Positions 24,736 to 34,375 are shown, numbered from the stretch's first letter. The stretch: 64,000 bases of DNA from Dinoroseobacter sp013215265 (GCA_963691755.1 OY829366.1:2356001-2420000); one strand, 5' to 3'. The notes: generated from the letters alone by a model not told the origin. Numbers and translations are program-made.

Positions 24736-25742
24736 AGCGATTTCCCCCGGAAAAGGCCGGTCGGCCGGATCAACAAGACAATCACGAGGATCACGAAGCT
24801 GACTGCAAACTTGTAGTCGGTGGACAGAAGCTGAACGAGCCCGTCAGGTTTGAGGGTCTCGGGAAGCAGATATCCCAACACCTTCTTGAAGGCATAAGTC
24901 ACGCCCACTTCCGAAAAAGCGATTACGAAACCACCTGCAATAGCGCCCAGCGGATTTCCAAGCCCCCCGACTATTGCGGCGGCAAAGATTGGCAGGAGCA
25001 GCTGGAAATAGGTGAACGGTTTGAAGGACTTGTCCAGCCCATAAAGCACACCCGCCACTGTGGTCAGCGCAGCCACAAGTAACCAGGTCACCATGACAAC
25101 ACGTTCCGGGTTGATCCCGGAAAGTAGCGCTAAGTCTTCATTGTCCGAAAACGCGCGCATGGATTTGCCGGTGCGCGTCTTATTCAAGAACCAAAACAAC
25201 AGCGCCACTGCGATAATTGCGACCACTAGCGTAATTCCCTGGCTCGTTCTGATGGCCAGACCTTCATCAAGTCCGGTCATCGCTTTGAAGGTGCGAACAG
25301 AGATAATGAACCGCTCACCATCCGCAAAACGCTGATCATTAGGGCCAATGATGAACCGAACCAGCCCGTTCATAATGAACATCACACCAAGGGAAGCGAT
25401 CACGTAGATCACCGGAGCCGCTTTCTGCGCGCGGTAGAACTTGTAAACGGCGCGGTCTGTTATCAAAACCAGCACCGCGGTCGCCGCGATCCCGACCGGC
25501 AGCGCCAGAAGCGCTGTGGGCAAGGGGCCAAAGGTGACGCCTGCACCTTGCAGGAACCAAGTAAACAGGATCGTAGCCATTGCGCCAAAGGCCATGGTGT
25601 CGCCATGCGCGAAGTTTGAAAAGCGCAGGATGCCGTAAATCAACGTCACCCCGAGCGCACCCAGCGCAAGTTGTGCACCATAGGCTGTCGCCGGCACGAT
25701 CACAAAGTTCAACAAGACGATAAGGGCGTTGAGAGGCTCCAT
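24732..25742 (-). CDS. livH: LivH-type permease of branched-chain amino acid/amide ABC transporter
   Basis: A 336-residue permease. I start at ATG 25742 (a TTG lies five codons upstream), preceded by GGGGG. It has the LivH-type opening (LGALGVTLIYGILRFSNFAHGDTMAFGAM) and the conserved GISQ-like coupling loop (GKSMRAFSDNEDLALLSGINPERVVMVTW). Helices fill the rest of the chain. It pairs with LivM in the membrane domain, overlapping it by 4 bp. Confidence 0.92.
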   Translation of the reverse strand: MEPLNALIVLLNFVIVPATAYGAQLALGALGVTLIYGILRFSNFAHGDTMAFGAMATILFTWFLQGAGVTFGPLPTALLALPVGIAATAVLVLITDRAVYKFYRAQKAAPVIYVIASLGVMFIMNGLVRFIIGPNDQRFADGERFIISVRTFKAMTGLDEGLAIRTSQGITLVVAIIAVALLFWFLNKTRTGKSMRAFSDNEDLALLSGINPERVVMVTWLLVAALTTVAGVLYGLDKSFKPFTYFQLLLPIFAAAIVGGLGNPLGAIAGGFVIAFSEVGVTYAFKKVLGYLLPETLKPDGLVQLLSTDYKFAVSFVILVIVLLIRPTGLFRGKSL

Positions 25743-25775
25743 CAGCGTTGCCCCCAATCCATGATCTTTGTCATT

Positions 25776-26606
25776 CTATCCCCCAAGGAAGCTTTTGCGC
25801 ACTTCTGGGTTTGCCAGAAGCGCTTTGCCAGTGTCGGTGAACGCATTTCGTCCCTGGACCAACACGTAGCCTTTGTCCGCGATTTGAAGCGCTTGGCGCG
25901 CATTTTGTTCCACCATCAAGATGGAGATACCAGTGCGTGCGACCTCAATGATCCGGTCAAAGAGTTCATCCATAACAATCGGACTGACGCCCGCTGTCGG
26001 TTCATCCAGCATCAACACTTTGGGTTGGGTCATCAAAGCACGCCCAACGGCGACTTGCTGACGCTGACCCCCTGAGAGTTCTCCGGCGTGCTGACGGCGC
26101 TTCTCGCGCAGAATTGGGAAGAGCTCGTAGACCTGCTCCATTGTCCCCGAGATATCGTCCTTTCGAAGAAACGCCCCCATCTCCAGGTTTTCTTCGACCG
26201 TCATGGATGTGAAGATGTTCGAGGTTTGAGGCACAAACGCCATGCCTTTTGCAACACGAGCTTGCGGCGTCAGCGCGGTGATATCCTCACCATTCAGACG
26301 CACGGCGCCTTCTCGCACGTTCAACATCCCAAATACGGCTTTCATCGCGGTGGATTTTCCGGCACCGTTCGGGCCCACAATAACAGCAATCTCGCCTTCT
26401 TCGACGGCCAGAGTGCAATCATGCAGGATGTCGGCCCCTTTGCCATATCCACCCGTCATTTTATCCCCGATCAGATAAGGACCACCGGGCGCAGGGATGG
26501 CGACGCCACCCTCAGAAACAGGATCCAGCGTCAAACCAGGGCGCGGATTTACGATTGTCGCGTCCTTCGCGCCACGCTTGGTCTGATAGGCGTTCTCTTC
26601 GCTCAT
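25776..26606 (-). CDS. livF: LivF-type ATPase with N-terminal extension
   Basis: A 276-residue ABC ATPase. Walker A is GPNGAGKS, the signature is LSGGQRQQVAVGRAL, and Walker B is VLMLDEPTAG, with the LivF-type phrase MEQNARQAL-like (VEQNARQAL) at the H-loop side. Ordinary LivF is about 235 residues and begins near the MTGGYGKG segment; this one adds about 45 residues (NPRPGLTLDPVSEGG and so on). The extension has no recognisable domain. It overlaps livG by 4 bp. Confidence 0.92.
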   Translation of the reverse strand: MSEENAYQTKRGAKDATIVNPRPGLTLDPVSEGGVAIPAPGGPYLIGDKMTGGYGKGADILHDCTLAVEEGEIAVIVGPNGAGKSTAMKAVFGMLNVREGAVRLNGEDITALTPQARVAKGMAFVPQTSNIFTSMTVEENLEMGAFLRKDDISGTMEQVYELFPILREKRRQHAGELSGGQRQQVAVGRALMTQPKVLMLDEPTAGVSPIVMDELFDRIIEVARTGISILMVEQNARQALQIADKGYVLVQGRNAFTDTGKALLANPEVRKSFLGG

Positions 26607-27385
26607 GCCTCGACCTTTTCTTTGTTCTTTAGACCGGTACCCAGATAGGCTTCGATCACCTGTTCGTTGGATTTGATCTCGGCCATCGTACCTTCTGCGA
26701 GCACCTTGCCCTCTGCCATTACAATAACTGGGTCACACAGCCTGCCAATGAAATCCATGTCATGTTCGATCATGCAGAACGTGTAGCCACGTTCCTTGTT
26801 CAGGCGCACGATGGCATCTCCGATTGTGTTCAGAAGCGTGCGGTTTACGCCTGCCCCAACCTCGTCGAGGAATACAATTTTGGCATCGACCATCATGGTG
26901 CGACCAAGTTCCAGAAGCTTTTTCTGTCCTCCAGAAAGGTTACCAGCCTTTTCCTCTTTCAAATGGTCGATGGTTAGGAACTCCAGAACTTCATCGGCCT
27001 TCTTCAAAAGCGTGGCTTCTTCCTGCGCGATACGCCCGCGTTGGAACCAGACGTTCCAAAGCGTCTCACCCGATTGTGCACCCGGCACCATCATCAGGTT
27101 TTCGCGGACTGTCATTGATGAAAACTCATGGGCAATCTGGAACGTGCGTAGGAGCCCCTTTTCAAAAAGAGTGTGCGGAGCGAGACCCGTGATATCCTCG
27201 CCGTCCATCGTGACCCTGCCAGATGTCGGCGGCAAAACACCTGCGATCACATTGAACAATGTCGTCTTACCTGCGCCGTTTGGTCCGACGAGGCCCGTGA
27301 TTGATCCGGTTTCGATCTTGAGTGTGGCGCCATCTACGGCGCGAAATCCACCGAAGTGCTTGTGGACGTCTTCAACGACGATCAT
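26603..27385 (-). CDS. livG: LivG-type ATPase of branched-chain amino acid/amide ABC transporter
   Basis: A 260-residue ABC ATPase. Walker A is GPNGAGKT at 34-41, the signature is NLSGGQKKLLELGR, and Walker B is IVFLDEVGAGVN; in LivG the usual DEPxAG is close to this. The C-terminal LivG helix with the IEHDMDFI H-loop is intact. Transcribed with livF, livH and livM, after a terminator that separates it from the solute-binding protein gene. Confidence 0.94.
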   Translation of the reverse strand: MIVVEDVHKHFGGFRAVDGATLKIETGSITGLVGPNGAGKTTLFNVIAGVLPPTSGRVTMDGEDITGLAPHTLFEKGLLRTFQIAHEFSSMTVRENLMMVPGAQSGETLWNVWFQRGRIAQEEATLLKKADEVLEFLTIDHLKEEKAGNLSGGQKKLLELGRTMMVDAKIVFLDEVGAGVNRTLLNTIGDAIVRLNKERGYTFCMIEHDMDFIGRLCDPVIVMAEGKVLAEGTMAEIKSNEQVIEAYLGTGLKNKEKVEA

Positions 27386-27406
27386 GCTTCCCCCCGCATA
27401 TAAAAA

Positions 27407-27440
27407 ATCATGCCCGAAATCTTAAGATCCCGGGCATGAT
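27407..27440 (-). terminator. terminator between the liv binding-protein gene and livG
   Basis: A perfect 10-bp stem ATCATGCCCG/CGGGCATGAT with a 14-nt inner loop that itself contains ATCTTAAGAT, followed on the minus strand by TTTTTTATA. It lies between the stop of the solute-binding protein gene (27459) and livG (27385), so read-through must partly feed the transporter genes. This would give excess binding protein. Confidence 0.82.
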
Positions 27441-27458
27441 ACTTGTCTTTCGAGCTAC

Positions 27459-28658
27459 TTAGCGGAACTGAACAGTGACTTCTGCACCACCGTCAAAACC
27501 GACTTCGCGGTAGTTGCCTGCGGCTTCGCCAGGACCCACAAGCTCAACATTGGTTGCGCCAACAAGGTCAACTTCGCCACCATCGGCCAGAATCTGCAGA
27601 GCCTTTGCAAGCTCGCCGACCTGGATTTGTTCACCAGGTGCGTTTGCCACTGCCATGACGTGATCTTTATAATCGCCTGGCTCTTCCGAACCTGCAGCCT
27701 GCATCGCGAGCATGATCAAAGCAGCCGCATCATACGCTTCTGGAGTAAATGGCGAGGTTGCATCAAATGCACCGTCGACCAGCGCAGTGTAGGCCGCTGC
27801 AAGCTCATCCGAAGGTGAGGGGTGCTGACCCGAAGATCCGTCAATCTCCGAACCGAAGTTCTCGATCAGAGTCGCCGAAATCATGCCATCGGGGAAGTGG
27901 AATGTATCAAATGCACCAGTGTCGAGCGCTGCGCGCACGATGCCGGAACCACCCTGGTCCACATAGCCCGCAACAACAAGGCGATCACCGCCTGCGGCTG
28001 CCAGTGCACCGACTTCTGCAGAATAGTCCGCTTTGCCGTCTTCGTGAGCGGCGTTGATGGTCACAGTACCGCCCGCAGCTTCAAACGCTGCCTGGAAGCT
28101 ATCTGCCAGACCTTTGCCGTAGTCGTTGTTGGTGTAAGTAACAGCGACTTCCATGATGCCTTGGTCCATAAGAACCTCGGTCATGACAACACCCTGACGC
28201 GCATCCGAAGGTGCGGTACGGAAGAACAAGCCATTGTCTTCGTTGTTGTTGTGGCTCAGGCCAGGCGAAGTTGCCGATGGCGAGATCATCACAACGCCGT
28301 TTGGAAGCGCCACGTTGGTCAGGATCGCGCCGGTTACACCAGAGCAGTCTGCGCCCATGATGCCTTTGACGCCGTCGGAGGTGATCAGACGCTCTGCCGC
28401 AGCTGTTGCAGCCGCCGCGTCCACACAGGTGGAGTCCGCACGGACACCTTCTACGGTTTTGCCGCCGAGAAGCAGGCCGGAATCGTTTACCTCAGAGATC
28501 GCAAGCTCTGCGCCATCGCCCATAGATGGTGTCAGAGATTCAATAGGACCGGTGAAGCCAAGAATAATACCGATCTTGATGTCGGCTCCATGGCCGCCCG
28601 CAAAAGCAGCAGTGCTCATCAGTGCTGTGGCCGCAGTGGCCATAAGCAACTTTTTCAT
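27459..28658 (-). CDS. Leu/Ile/Val/amide-binding periplasmic protein
   Basis: A 399-residue type I periplasmic binding protein feeding the adjacent ABC transporter. From ATG 28658 (GGGAG site) the chain begins with a signal peptide (about 1-21, LMATAATALMSTAAFA), then ADIKIGIILGFTGPIESL, typical of Peripla_BP_6. A two-lobe architecture follows with conserved SPSATSPGLS and YTNNDYGKGLA parts. It is the first gene of the liv operon and the most strongly expressed one if the terminator at 27407-27440 acts. Substrate not determinable. Confidence 0.92.
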   Translation of the reverse strand: MKKLLMATAATALMSTAAFAGGHGADIKIGIILGFTGPIESLTPSMGDGAELAISEVNDSGLLLGGKTVEGVRADSTCVDAAAATAAAERLITSDGVKGIMGADCSGVTGAILTNVALPNGVVMISPSATSPGLSHNNNEDNGLFFRTAPSDARQGVVMTEVLMDQGIMEVAVTYTNNDYGKGLADSFQAAFEAAGGTVTINAAHEDGKADYSAEVGALAAAGGDRLVVAGYVDQGGSGIVRAALDTGAFDTFHFPDGMISATLIENFGSEIDGSSGQHPSPSDELAAAYTALVDGAFDATSPFTPEAYDAAALIMLAMQAAGSEEPGDYKDHVMAVANAPGEQIQVGELAKALQILADGGEVDLVGATNVELVGPGEAAGNYREVGFDGGAEVTVQFR

Positions 28659-28866
28659 TTTTAGTCTCCCATATTGGATAGTAATCCATGTCAAAACCTA
28701 GATTGATGTTTTGGGGAAGGAAAGTGGGCACAGACCTCGAAATGGCCGATCTGGCCCTTTTTTCGTGAAATTCACACAGTTCCGTCAGATTAGCTGGCAG
28801 CAAACGCGCCTTTCACTATTTATCACATGGTACAATGGCTTTAACTGACCCAAGGGAAGGCTGCCC

Positions 28867-29973
28867 ATGAATATCTTTCGCGCTGTACTCATCGCAGCCT
28901 CCGTATTTGCGCCTATGCTTGCCGCGGCAGAGACGCTTTCTACAGAGACGGGTCCCGTAACCGTCAAAGCTGTAATCACCGGATTGAACGAACCTTGGGC
29001 AATTGGGTTTTTGCCGGACGGGGGCATGCTTGTGACCGAGCGAGGTGGTAGACTTCTGCATTTTACACCTCTGGGTGATGTCCAGACCGTCGGGGGATTA
29101 CCACGCATCGATGTGAACGGTCAGGGCGGTTTGCTTGATGTGCTCGTGCCCCGGGATTTCGCCGAGAGCAGGGACATCTTTCTGAGCTATGCCAAACGTC
29201 AGGGCAGGGGATCGGGTACCGCTGTTGCCAAAGCGACGCTCAGTCCTGATGGAAACCGACTGCAGGACGTGCGGGATATTTTCGAGATGTCACGCGGTAC
29301 GTCCGGTGGCCGCCATTTCGGAAGCCGGATCGTCGAAGGGGATGATGGATATCTATACATTACGATTGGCGACCGGGGTGACCGCCATAGCGCACAAGAT
29401 ATGTCCATTGAAGCAGGAAGTGTGGTCCGCATTGCACGCGATGGGCGCATTCCAGCAGATAATCCGTTCAGATCTGTAGAAGCCGCACGTCCGGGGCTCT
29501 ATTCCATCGGGCATCGCAACCCGCAGGGCGCAGCTCTTGATGCGCAGGGCAATTTTTGGGTGGTAGAACACGGCGCGCGCGGCGGGGACGAAATCAACTT
29601 CGTCGAACCCGGCCTGAATTATGGATGGCCGGTGATCAGTTACGGCACCCATTATTCAGGTTTTTCAATCGGTGAAGGCACGGAAAAGGAAGGCCTTGAA
29701 CAACCCGCTCACTACTGGGATCCGTCGATCGCGCCATCTGGGATGATGATATATCAAGGTGACATGTTCCCAGAGTGGCGCGGCGATATTTTCGTCGGTA
29801 GCCTGAAATTCGATATGATTTCACGTCTCGATGTGAATGGGAAAAGCGCTCAGGAAGTAGAGCGCATATCCGGACCAGAAACAGAGCGCGTCCGCGACAT
29901 CCGCCAAGCCCCTGATGGTTCCATATGGTTTCTGAGTGTGGGCAACGGAGCCGCCTACAGGATCAGTCGCTAA
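28867..29973 (+). CDS. PQQ-dependent soluble aldose dehydrogenase-like protein
   Basis: A 368-residue exported six-bladed beta-propeller enzyme of the Asd/sGDH family (E. coli YliI-like), oxidising aldoses with PQQ. A signal peptide is visible at 1-20. Conserved motifs include LNEPWAIGFLPDGGMLVTER, GGRHFGSRI (catalytic-base His), TIGDRGDRHSAQD, IGHRNPQGAALD, VEHGARGGDEINFVEPGLNYGWP. No PQQ synthesis genes are nearby. It is divergent from the liv operon and convergent with the GlxA-type regulator. Confidence 0.9.
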   Translation: MNIFRAVLIAASVFAPMLAAAETLSTETGPVTVKAVITGLNEPWAIGFLPDGGMLVTERGGRLLHFTPLGDVQTVGGLPRIDVNGQGGLLDVLVPRDFAESRDIFLSYAKRQGRGSGTAVAKATLSPDGNRLQDVRDIFEMSRGTSGGRHFGSRIVEGDDGYLYITIGDRGDRHSAQDMSIEAGSVVRIARDGRIPADNPFRSVEAARPGLYSIGHRNPQGAALDAQGNFWVVEHGARGGDEINFVEPGLNYGWPVISYGTHYSGFSIGEGTEKEGLEQPAHYWDPSIAPSGMMIYQGDMFPEWRGDIFVGSLKFDMISRLDVNGKSAQEVERISGPETERVRDIRQAPDGSIWFLSVGNGAAYRISR

Positions 29974-29995
29974 ATCATTTCAGGCCGACACGCGG

Positions 29996-30991
29996 TCAAA
30001 CGGACAAGCGCGATGCATGGCTTCCGCGCTCGCGATAGGGCGTGGTATCGTAATGCGCCCTGTAGCATTTCGAAAAATGCGACGGTGATGCAAAACCACA
30101 AGCCAGCGCCACATTGATCACGCTCATATCGGTTTGCATCAGCAGGTTGCGCGCCTTTTGCAAACGCAATTCCATGTAATACCGTTTTGGAGAGCGATCG
30201 AGATAGCGCCGGAAAAGCCGTTCGAGCTGCCGTGTCGACATACCCACATCCCGTGCAAGGATCGACGGGCTTATCGGTTCCTCGATGTTGTTCTCCATCA
30301 TCTGGATGACTTGGCTCAGTTTTGGATGGCGAACCCCGATCCGTGTCGGGATGGACAAACGCTGTGTGTCCTGATCGGTCCGAATTGACGAATAGATCAA
30401 CTGATCCGCGACCGTGTTCGCCAAATCCTCTCCATGGTCCTGCGCAATCAGCTTCAACATCAGATCAATTGAGGCGGTTCCGCCAGCCGTAGTAATCCGG
30501 TTTCCATCCACAACGAAGACTGACTTGGTTAGTTCGACTTCCTCAAACTCCTCAGAAAAACTATCCTGGTTTTCCCAATGAATCGTTGCGCGTTTGCCAT
30601 CCAGCAATCCTGCGCGCGCCAATGAATAGCCTGCCGTACAAAGCCCGCCAATTGTGACACCCCGCCGGGCTTCGCGACGTAACCAGTTTAATAGCCGCTT
30701 TGTTGTCGAAGCCTGCACATCAATACCACCGCAAACCAGTACGATGTCTTCGCGTTCAAGCTCTGACAGATCCATATTGACTTTGAACTCTGTCCCAGCG
30801 CTGCATTCAACGCTTTCACCACCTTCGCCGGCAAGCATCCATGTATATATGGTTTTCCCGTGCATACGATTTGCAATGCGTAAAGCTTCAAGCGCGCCTG
30901 CAAAGCAAAGCAGTGTGAATTGATCCAGCAACACGAACACAAACCGCTTTGGCTTCGCAGATGCATCGCCTCTTCCGCGCAGATTGGGCAT
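29996..30991 (-). CDS. GlxA-family AraC-type transcriptional regulator
   Basis: A 331-residue regulator of the GlxA group: N-terminal DJ-1/PfpI-like domain (about 15-190, with the conserved GLCTAGYSLA element carrying Cys) and a C-terminal AraC helix-turn-helix (about 220-325, DVGMSTRQLERLFRRYLDRSPKRYYMELRL, ACGFASPSHFSKCYRAHYDTTPYRER). In Pseudomonas and relatives such proteins (CdhR, GbdR, ArgR) control choline, carnitine or betaine catabolism. No such target gene is adjacent, so the ligand is unclear. Divergent from the DAHP synthase gene. Confidence 0.9.
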   Translation of the reverse strand: MPNLRGRGDASAKPKRFVFVLLDQFTLLCFAGALEALRIANRMHGKTIYTWMLAGEGGESVECSAGTEFKVNMDLSELEREDIVLVCGGIDVQASTTKRLLNWLRREARRGVTIGGLCTAGYSLARAGLLDGKRATIHWENQDSFSEEFEEVELTKSVFVVDGNRITTAGGTASIDLMLKLIAQDHGEDLANTVADQLIYSSIRTDQDTQRLSIPTRIGVRHPKLSQVIQMMENNIEEPISPSILARDVGMSTRQLERLFRRYLDRSPKRYYMELRLQKARNLLMQTDMSVINVALACGFASPSHFSKCYRAHYDTTPYRERGSHASRLSV

Positions 30992-31238
30992 TCCCGGGGA
31001 GTCCTTCCTCTTGGCAAAGCGTCACGCTGATGCCCAGTTTCTTTGACCGAACCAGCTTTTTGAACCGGTGGCAAGATTCCGAATTATAAATTGCCAATAA
31101 ATTGAGCATGTTTATTTGGTGTTAGCGCCCACATACCTCTCAAAACCTAGCAAAACATGGGTTGGCATCGCGAGCGCAAGCCGCTACCAGACCTATCGAG
31201 ATAACGCTCGGCAAGGGTCGGGTAGGAGGACACACGCA

Positions 31239-32603
31239 ATGACCAAAGCCTGGACCAAATCTGACTGGCGCACTTTCCCACGCATTCAGATGCCTGATTA
31301 TCCGGACACGGGCGCTTTAACTGCTGCGGAAGCCAAGCTTTCAAAGTATCCGCCGCTGGTTTTCGCAGGCGAGGCGCGCAAGCTGACAAAATCCCTCGGC
31401 CAAGTCGCAAAGGGCGAGGCGTTTTTGCTTCAAGGCGGCGATTGCGCCGAGAGCTTTGGCGAATTTGGTGCGGATTCTATCCGCGACACCTTCCGCGTGA
31501 TGTTGCAAATGGCAATGGTGCTGACCTTCGGGGCGAAATGCCCAGTTGTTAAAGTCGGTCGCATGGCAGGGCAGTTTGCGAAACCAAGGTCGTCCCCAAC
31601 GGAGACCCAAGGCGGGCTAGAGCTGCCAATTTACCGCGGCGATATTATCAACGACACAGCCTTCACACCCGAAGCGCGCATCCCAAATCCAGAACGGATG
31701 CTGCAAGCTTATACTCAGGCAGCAGCGTCTTTGAATCTTCTGCGGGCGTTTTCGACCGGTGGTTACGCCGATGTTCATCACGTTCACGGCTGGACGCTGG
31801 GCTTCATTGAAGGCGAGAACGCCGCGAAATACGCAAATATGGCAAACCGCATCTCGGATGCCTTGGACTTCATGTCTGCAGCAGGTGTGAACCAGGACAC
31901 TGCGCACAGCCTGTCAAGCGTTGATTTCTACACCAGCCACGAAGCCCTTCTGCTTGAGTATGAAGAAGCTTTGTGTCGGACTGACTCAACGACTGGTATG
32001 CCGGTTGCAGGTTCGGGTCACATGCTTTGGATCGGCGATAGAACCCGCCAGCCAGATGGGGCCCATGTGGAATTCTTACGTGGTGTTCAAAATCCGATTG
32101 GTTTGAAATGCGGGCCAACGATTTCCGCGGAAGACCTGAAGGTCCTTATTGGAAAGCTGAATCCAGACAATACCCCTGGTCGCTTGACGCTGATCGCGCG
32201 GTTCGGTGCAGGCAAGGTTGGTGATCACCTTCCTCGTTTAATCCAGGCCGTGCGTGAGATTGGTGCCGAGGTTGTCTGGTCCTGTGATCCTATGCACGGC
32301 AACACGATCAAGTCCGACAGTGGCTACAAAACCCGTCCATTTGAAGCAGTGCTGCAGGAAGTGCGTAAATTCTTCGCCATTCACAACGCGGAGGGAACAT
32401 ATCCCGGCGGTGTTCATTTCGAAATGACAGGTAAAGACGTGACCGAATGCACCGGCGGTGTTCGCGCTGTAAGCGACGACGATTTGTCATCGCGGTATCA
32501 CACCGTCTGCGACCCACGTCTCAACGCGTCTCAGGCGCTTGAACTGGCATTCCTCGTTGCCGAAGAAATCAGCGAACACCGTGAAAAGAAGGCGGCCGCC
32601 TAA
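31239..32603 (+). CDS. class II 3-deoxy-7-phosphoheptulonate synthase
   Basis: A 454-residue class II (plant/mycobacterial-type) DAHP synthase, catalysing the entry step of the shikimate pathway from PEP and erythrose 4-phosphate. I start at ATG 31239, preceded by GTAGGAGGA; earlier codons are not family-like. Motifs: LLQGGDCAESF, VGRMAGQFAKPRS, GGYADVHHVHGWTLGF, FYTSHEALLL and WSCDPMHGNT with metal/substrate residues. Other shikimate genes in this window are elsewhere (aroKB, aroQ). A GC hairpin (GGCCGC/GCGGCC at 32594-32609) spans the stop codon. Confidence 0.95.
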   Translation: MTKAWTKSDWRTFPRIQMPDYPDTGALTAAEAKLSKYPPLVFAGEARKLTKSLGQVAKGEAFLLQGGDCAESFGEFGADSIRDTFRVMLQMAMVLTFGAKCPVVKVGRMAGQFAKPRSSPTETQGGLELPIYRGDIINDTAFTPEARIPNPERMLQAYTQAAASLNLLRAFSTGGYADVHHVHGWTLGFIEGENAAKYANMANRISDALDFMSAAGVNQDTAHSLSSVDFYTSHEALLLEYEEALCRTDSTTGMPVAGSGHMLWIGDRTRQPDGAHVEFLRGVQNPIGLKCGPTISAEDLKVLIGKLNPDNTPGRLTLIARFGAGKVGDHLPRLIQAVREIGAEVVWSCDPMHGNTIKSDSGYKTRPFEAVLQEVRKFFAIHNAEGTYPGGVHFEMTGKDVTECTGGVRAVSDDDLSSRYHTVCDPRLNASQALELAFLVAEEISEHREKKAAA

Positions 32604-32608
32604 GCGGC

Positions 32609-33286
32609 CTACTTCACAATTTTCAACCAGGGAACCGGCGTAGTTTTCCATACTGCGCCGGTTTCTCTTTGCAGATTGCCGGGCCTCTTTGGCTCTGTCT
32701 CCGTCGCTACAGGACTTGGCAATTGCGTCAAACGGTTAGATCTTACGTCGAAGCGGTACGGCGGAAATTCGATCGGTCCACTGGATGCAATACACCCGAG
32801 GGCGCGTTCAACACGACCGTTTGCGCTGAGAAGCGGCAGTATCAACATTTCGGCGGTTTTCAATGGACTGCCCCCCTCGCGTGCCACAAGATCCATTGCG
32901 AGGCTCGCCGGACGGTCAAACACTTCATCCAGATGATGTAAAAATTTCTCCTTCGTGCCTGAAGCACAAAACACGGAAATCGGAAGTCCACGCGCATTTT
33001 GCCCAAGAAGGTCACTGATGTGTTGACCACATACGCGTATTCTGGCGATGCCACGGCCTGTACGCTCCAGCAGAAAGGTAAAGGGAAGCGCAGCCCTTAA
33101 ATCTGACGGGTCAAGATCCGAACGTCTCGGAAGCGTTGTCCCTTCCCTTAATTTTTCCCAATACCCGAGAACTTCTGTGGCTATTCGACTTCGTGACGCA
33201 GGTCTGCGCCGCCAAAGATCTATTGCATAAATATCATCCGGGCTTGTCCCTAAGCCCGGGCGATCAAATTCCCCATCATAGCGCAT
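32609..33286 (-). CDS. PAS-domain protein, orphan (DUF5-type)
   Basis: A 225-residue cytosolic protein. I start at ATG 33286 behind GGGGCC; the open frame further up lacks family features. The central part (about 45-160) reads like a PAS fold of the type widespread in Rhodobacterales (LWRRRPASRSRIATEVLGYWEKLREG..LP.RSDLDPSDLRAALPFTFLLERTGRGIARIRVCGQHISDLLG). There is no output domain such as a kinase or cyclase. A sensory or regulatory role is inferred only from the fold. Divergent from yicC. Confidence 0.7.
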   Translation of the reverse strand: MRYDGEFDRPGLGTSPDDIYAIDLWRRRPASRSRIATEVLGYWEKLREGTTLPRRSDLDPSDLRAALPFTFLLERTGRGIARIRVCGQHISDLLGQNARGLPISVFCASGTKEKFLHHLDEVFDRPASLAMDLVAREGGSPLKTAEMLILPLLSANGRVERALGCIASSGPIEFPPYRFDVRSNRLTQLPSPVATETEPKRPGNLQRETGAVWKTTPVPWLKIVK

Positions 33287-33474
33287 CGAAGCGGCCCCTT
33301 TTGCAGTCGATGATCTCGTCCTCGAGACGTGATTGCCGCGACACCGCGGCGATGATACGCCATTGCGGACATGTAAATGCCCTCGTCCCTTCGGCGTCTC
33401 ATAACAATCACCACACGGTTTTCGCAGGTAATCGCGCAAAACTCATTAAAAACCTATGGAAAGGGTTAACGCTA

Positions 33475-34371
33475 ATGGTGAAGTCAATGACCGGTTTTGC
33501 CAGCCGTGAGTGCTTCGTGGAAGCAGCTGGCGGTTGGACGGCGGCTTGGGAGCTGAGATCGGTGAATGCAAGAGGATTAGACCTGCGACTGCGTGTTCCA
33601 GACTGGGTTCCCGGGCTTGAACAGGAATTACGAAAATTGCTCAGCGCATCACTTGGGCGGGGCTCGGTCAGCCTATCATTGCGTCTTACTCAAGTTGATG
33701 TGCAACCAGCCTCTGTTAACGAAACAGGCCTTGCGGCAATATTGCGTCAGTTAAGAGATGTAGAGGTCCAGGCGGAAAAGCAGGGCGTCACGCTCGCGCG
33801 GACAAGCGCGTTGGAAGTTTTGCGAGAAAAGGGCGTTTTGAACATCAAAGCGTTGTCAAAGTCGGATCTTGGCGTCATCGTAAAAGCACTTCTTGAAGAT
33901 TTTCCGACACTTATAAGCGACTTCCAAAAGACGCGCGAACAAGAAGGTCATGCGCTGGCATCCATCATTCAAGCACAGATCACGGAGCTAGAAGATCTTT
34001 TGTCCATAGCAGCCACGTCCGTTAAGAAGCGGGAAAATAGAACAAAAGATACGTTTCGCGAAAATATGAAGCGTATCCTCGACGTCGTTGACGTGGATCA
34101 GGATCGTATTGCGCAAGAGCTCGCAATTCTGTCCATCAAGTCAGATGTTAACGAAGAATTGGATCGGCTTCGTACCCATTGCAAATCTGCCCGGGAGCTT
34201 CTTTCAAGTAACGCCCCAATTGGACGTAAATTCGATTTTCTCTGTCAGGAATTCAATCGAGAAGCCAACACGCTTTGTTCAAAGGCAGGAGATTCTGACT
34301 TGACGCAGACGGGGCTTGCAATGAAAACCGTCATCGATCAGATGCGTGAACAAGTTCAAAACGTGGAGTAA
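33475..34371 (+). CDS. YicC-family endoribonuclease-like protein
   Basis: A 298-residue YicC/YloC-type protein. It starts at ATG 33475 with the family opening VKSMTGFASRE; the upstream frame is open by chance. The C-terminal DUF1732 region ends in LNREANTLCSKAGDSDLTQTGLAMKTVIDQMREQVQNVE, the family signature (here FLCQEFNREANTLCSKA). YicC relatives act as RNases and influence small RNA stability in E. coli. It is next to gmk, a typical neighbour; gmk starts 5 nt after its stop. Confidence 0.9.
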   Translation: MVKSMTGFASRECFVEAAGGWTAAWELRSVNARGLDLRLRVPDWVPGLEQELRKLLSASLGRGSVSLSLRLTQVDVQPASVNETGLAAILRQLRDVEVQAEKQGVTLARTSALEVLREKGVLNIKALSKSDLGVIVKALLEDFPTLISDFQKTREQEGHALASIIQAQITELEDLLSIAATSVKKRENRTKDTFRENMKRILDVVDVDQDRIAQELAILSIKSDVNEELDRLRTHCKSARELLSSNAPIGRKFDFLCQEFNREANTLCSKAGDSDLTQTGLAMKTVIDQMREQVQNVE

Positions 34372-34375
34372 CCCA

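Noticed and set aside
26796..27425. Long plus-strand open frame across livG
   Set aside because: Antisense to a clear ABC ATPase gene, low-complexity protein without motifs.
32594..32609. GC hairpin over the DAHP synthase stop as a terminator
   Set aside because: No T tract on either strand, and it overlaps the coding end; kept only as a remark in the gene entry.
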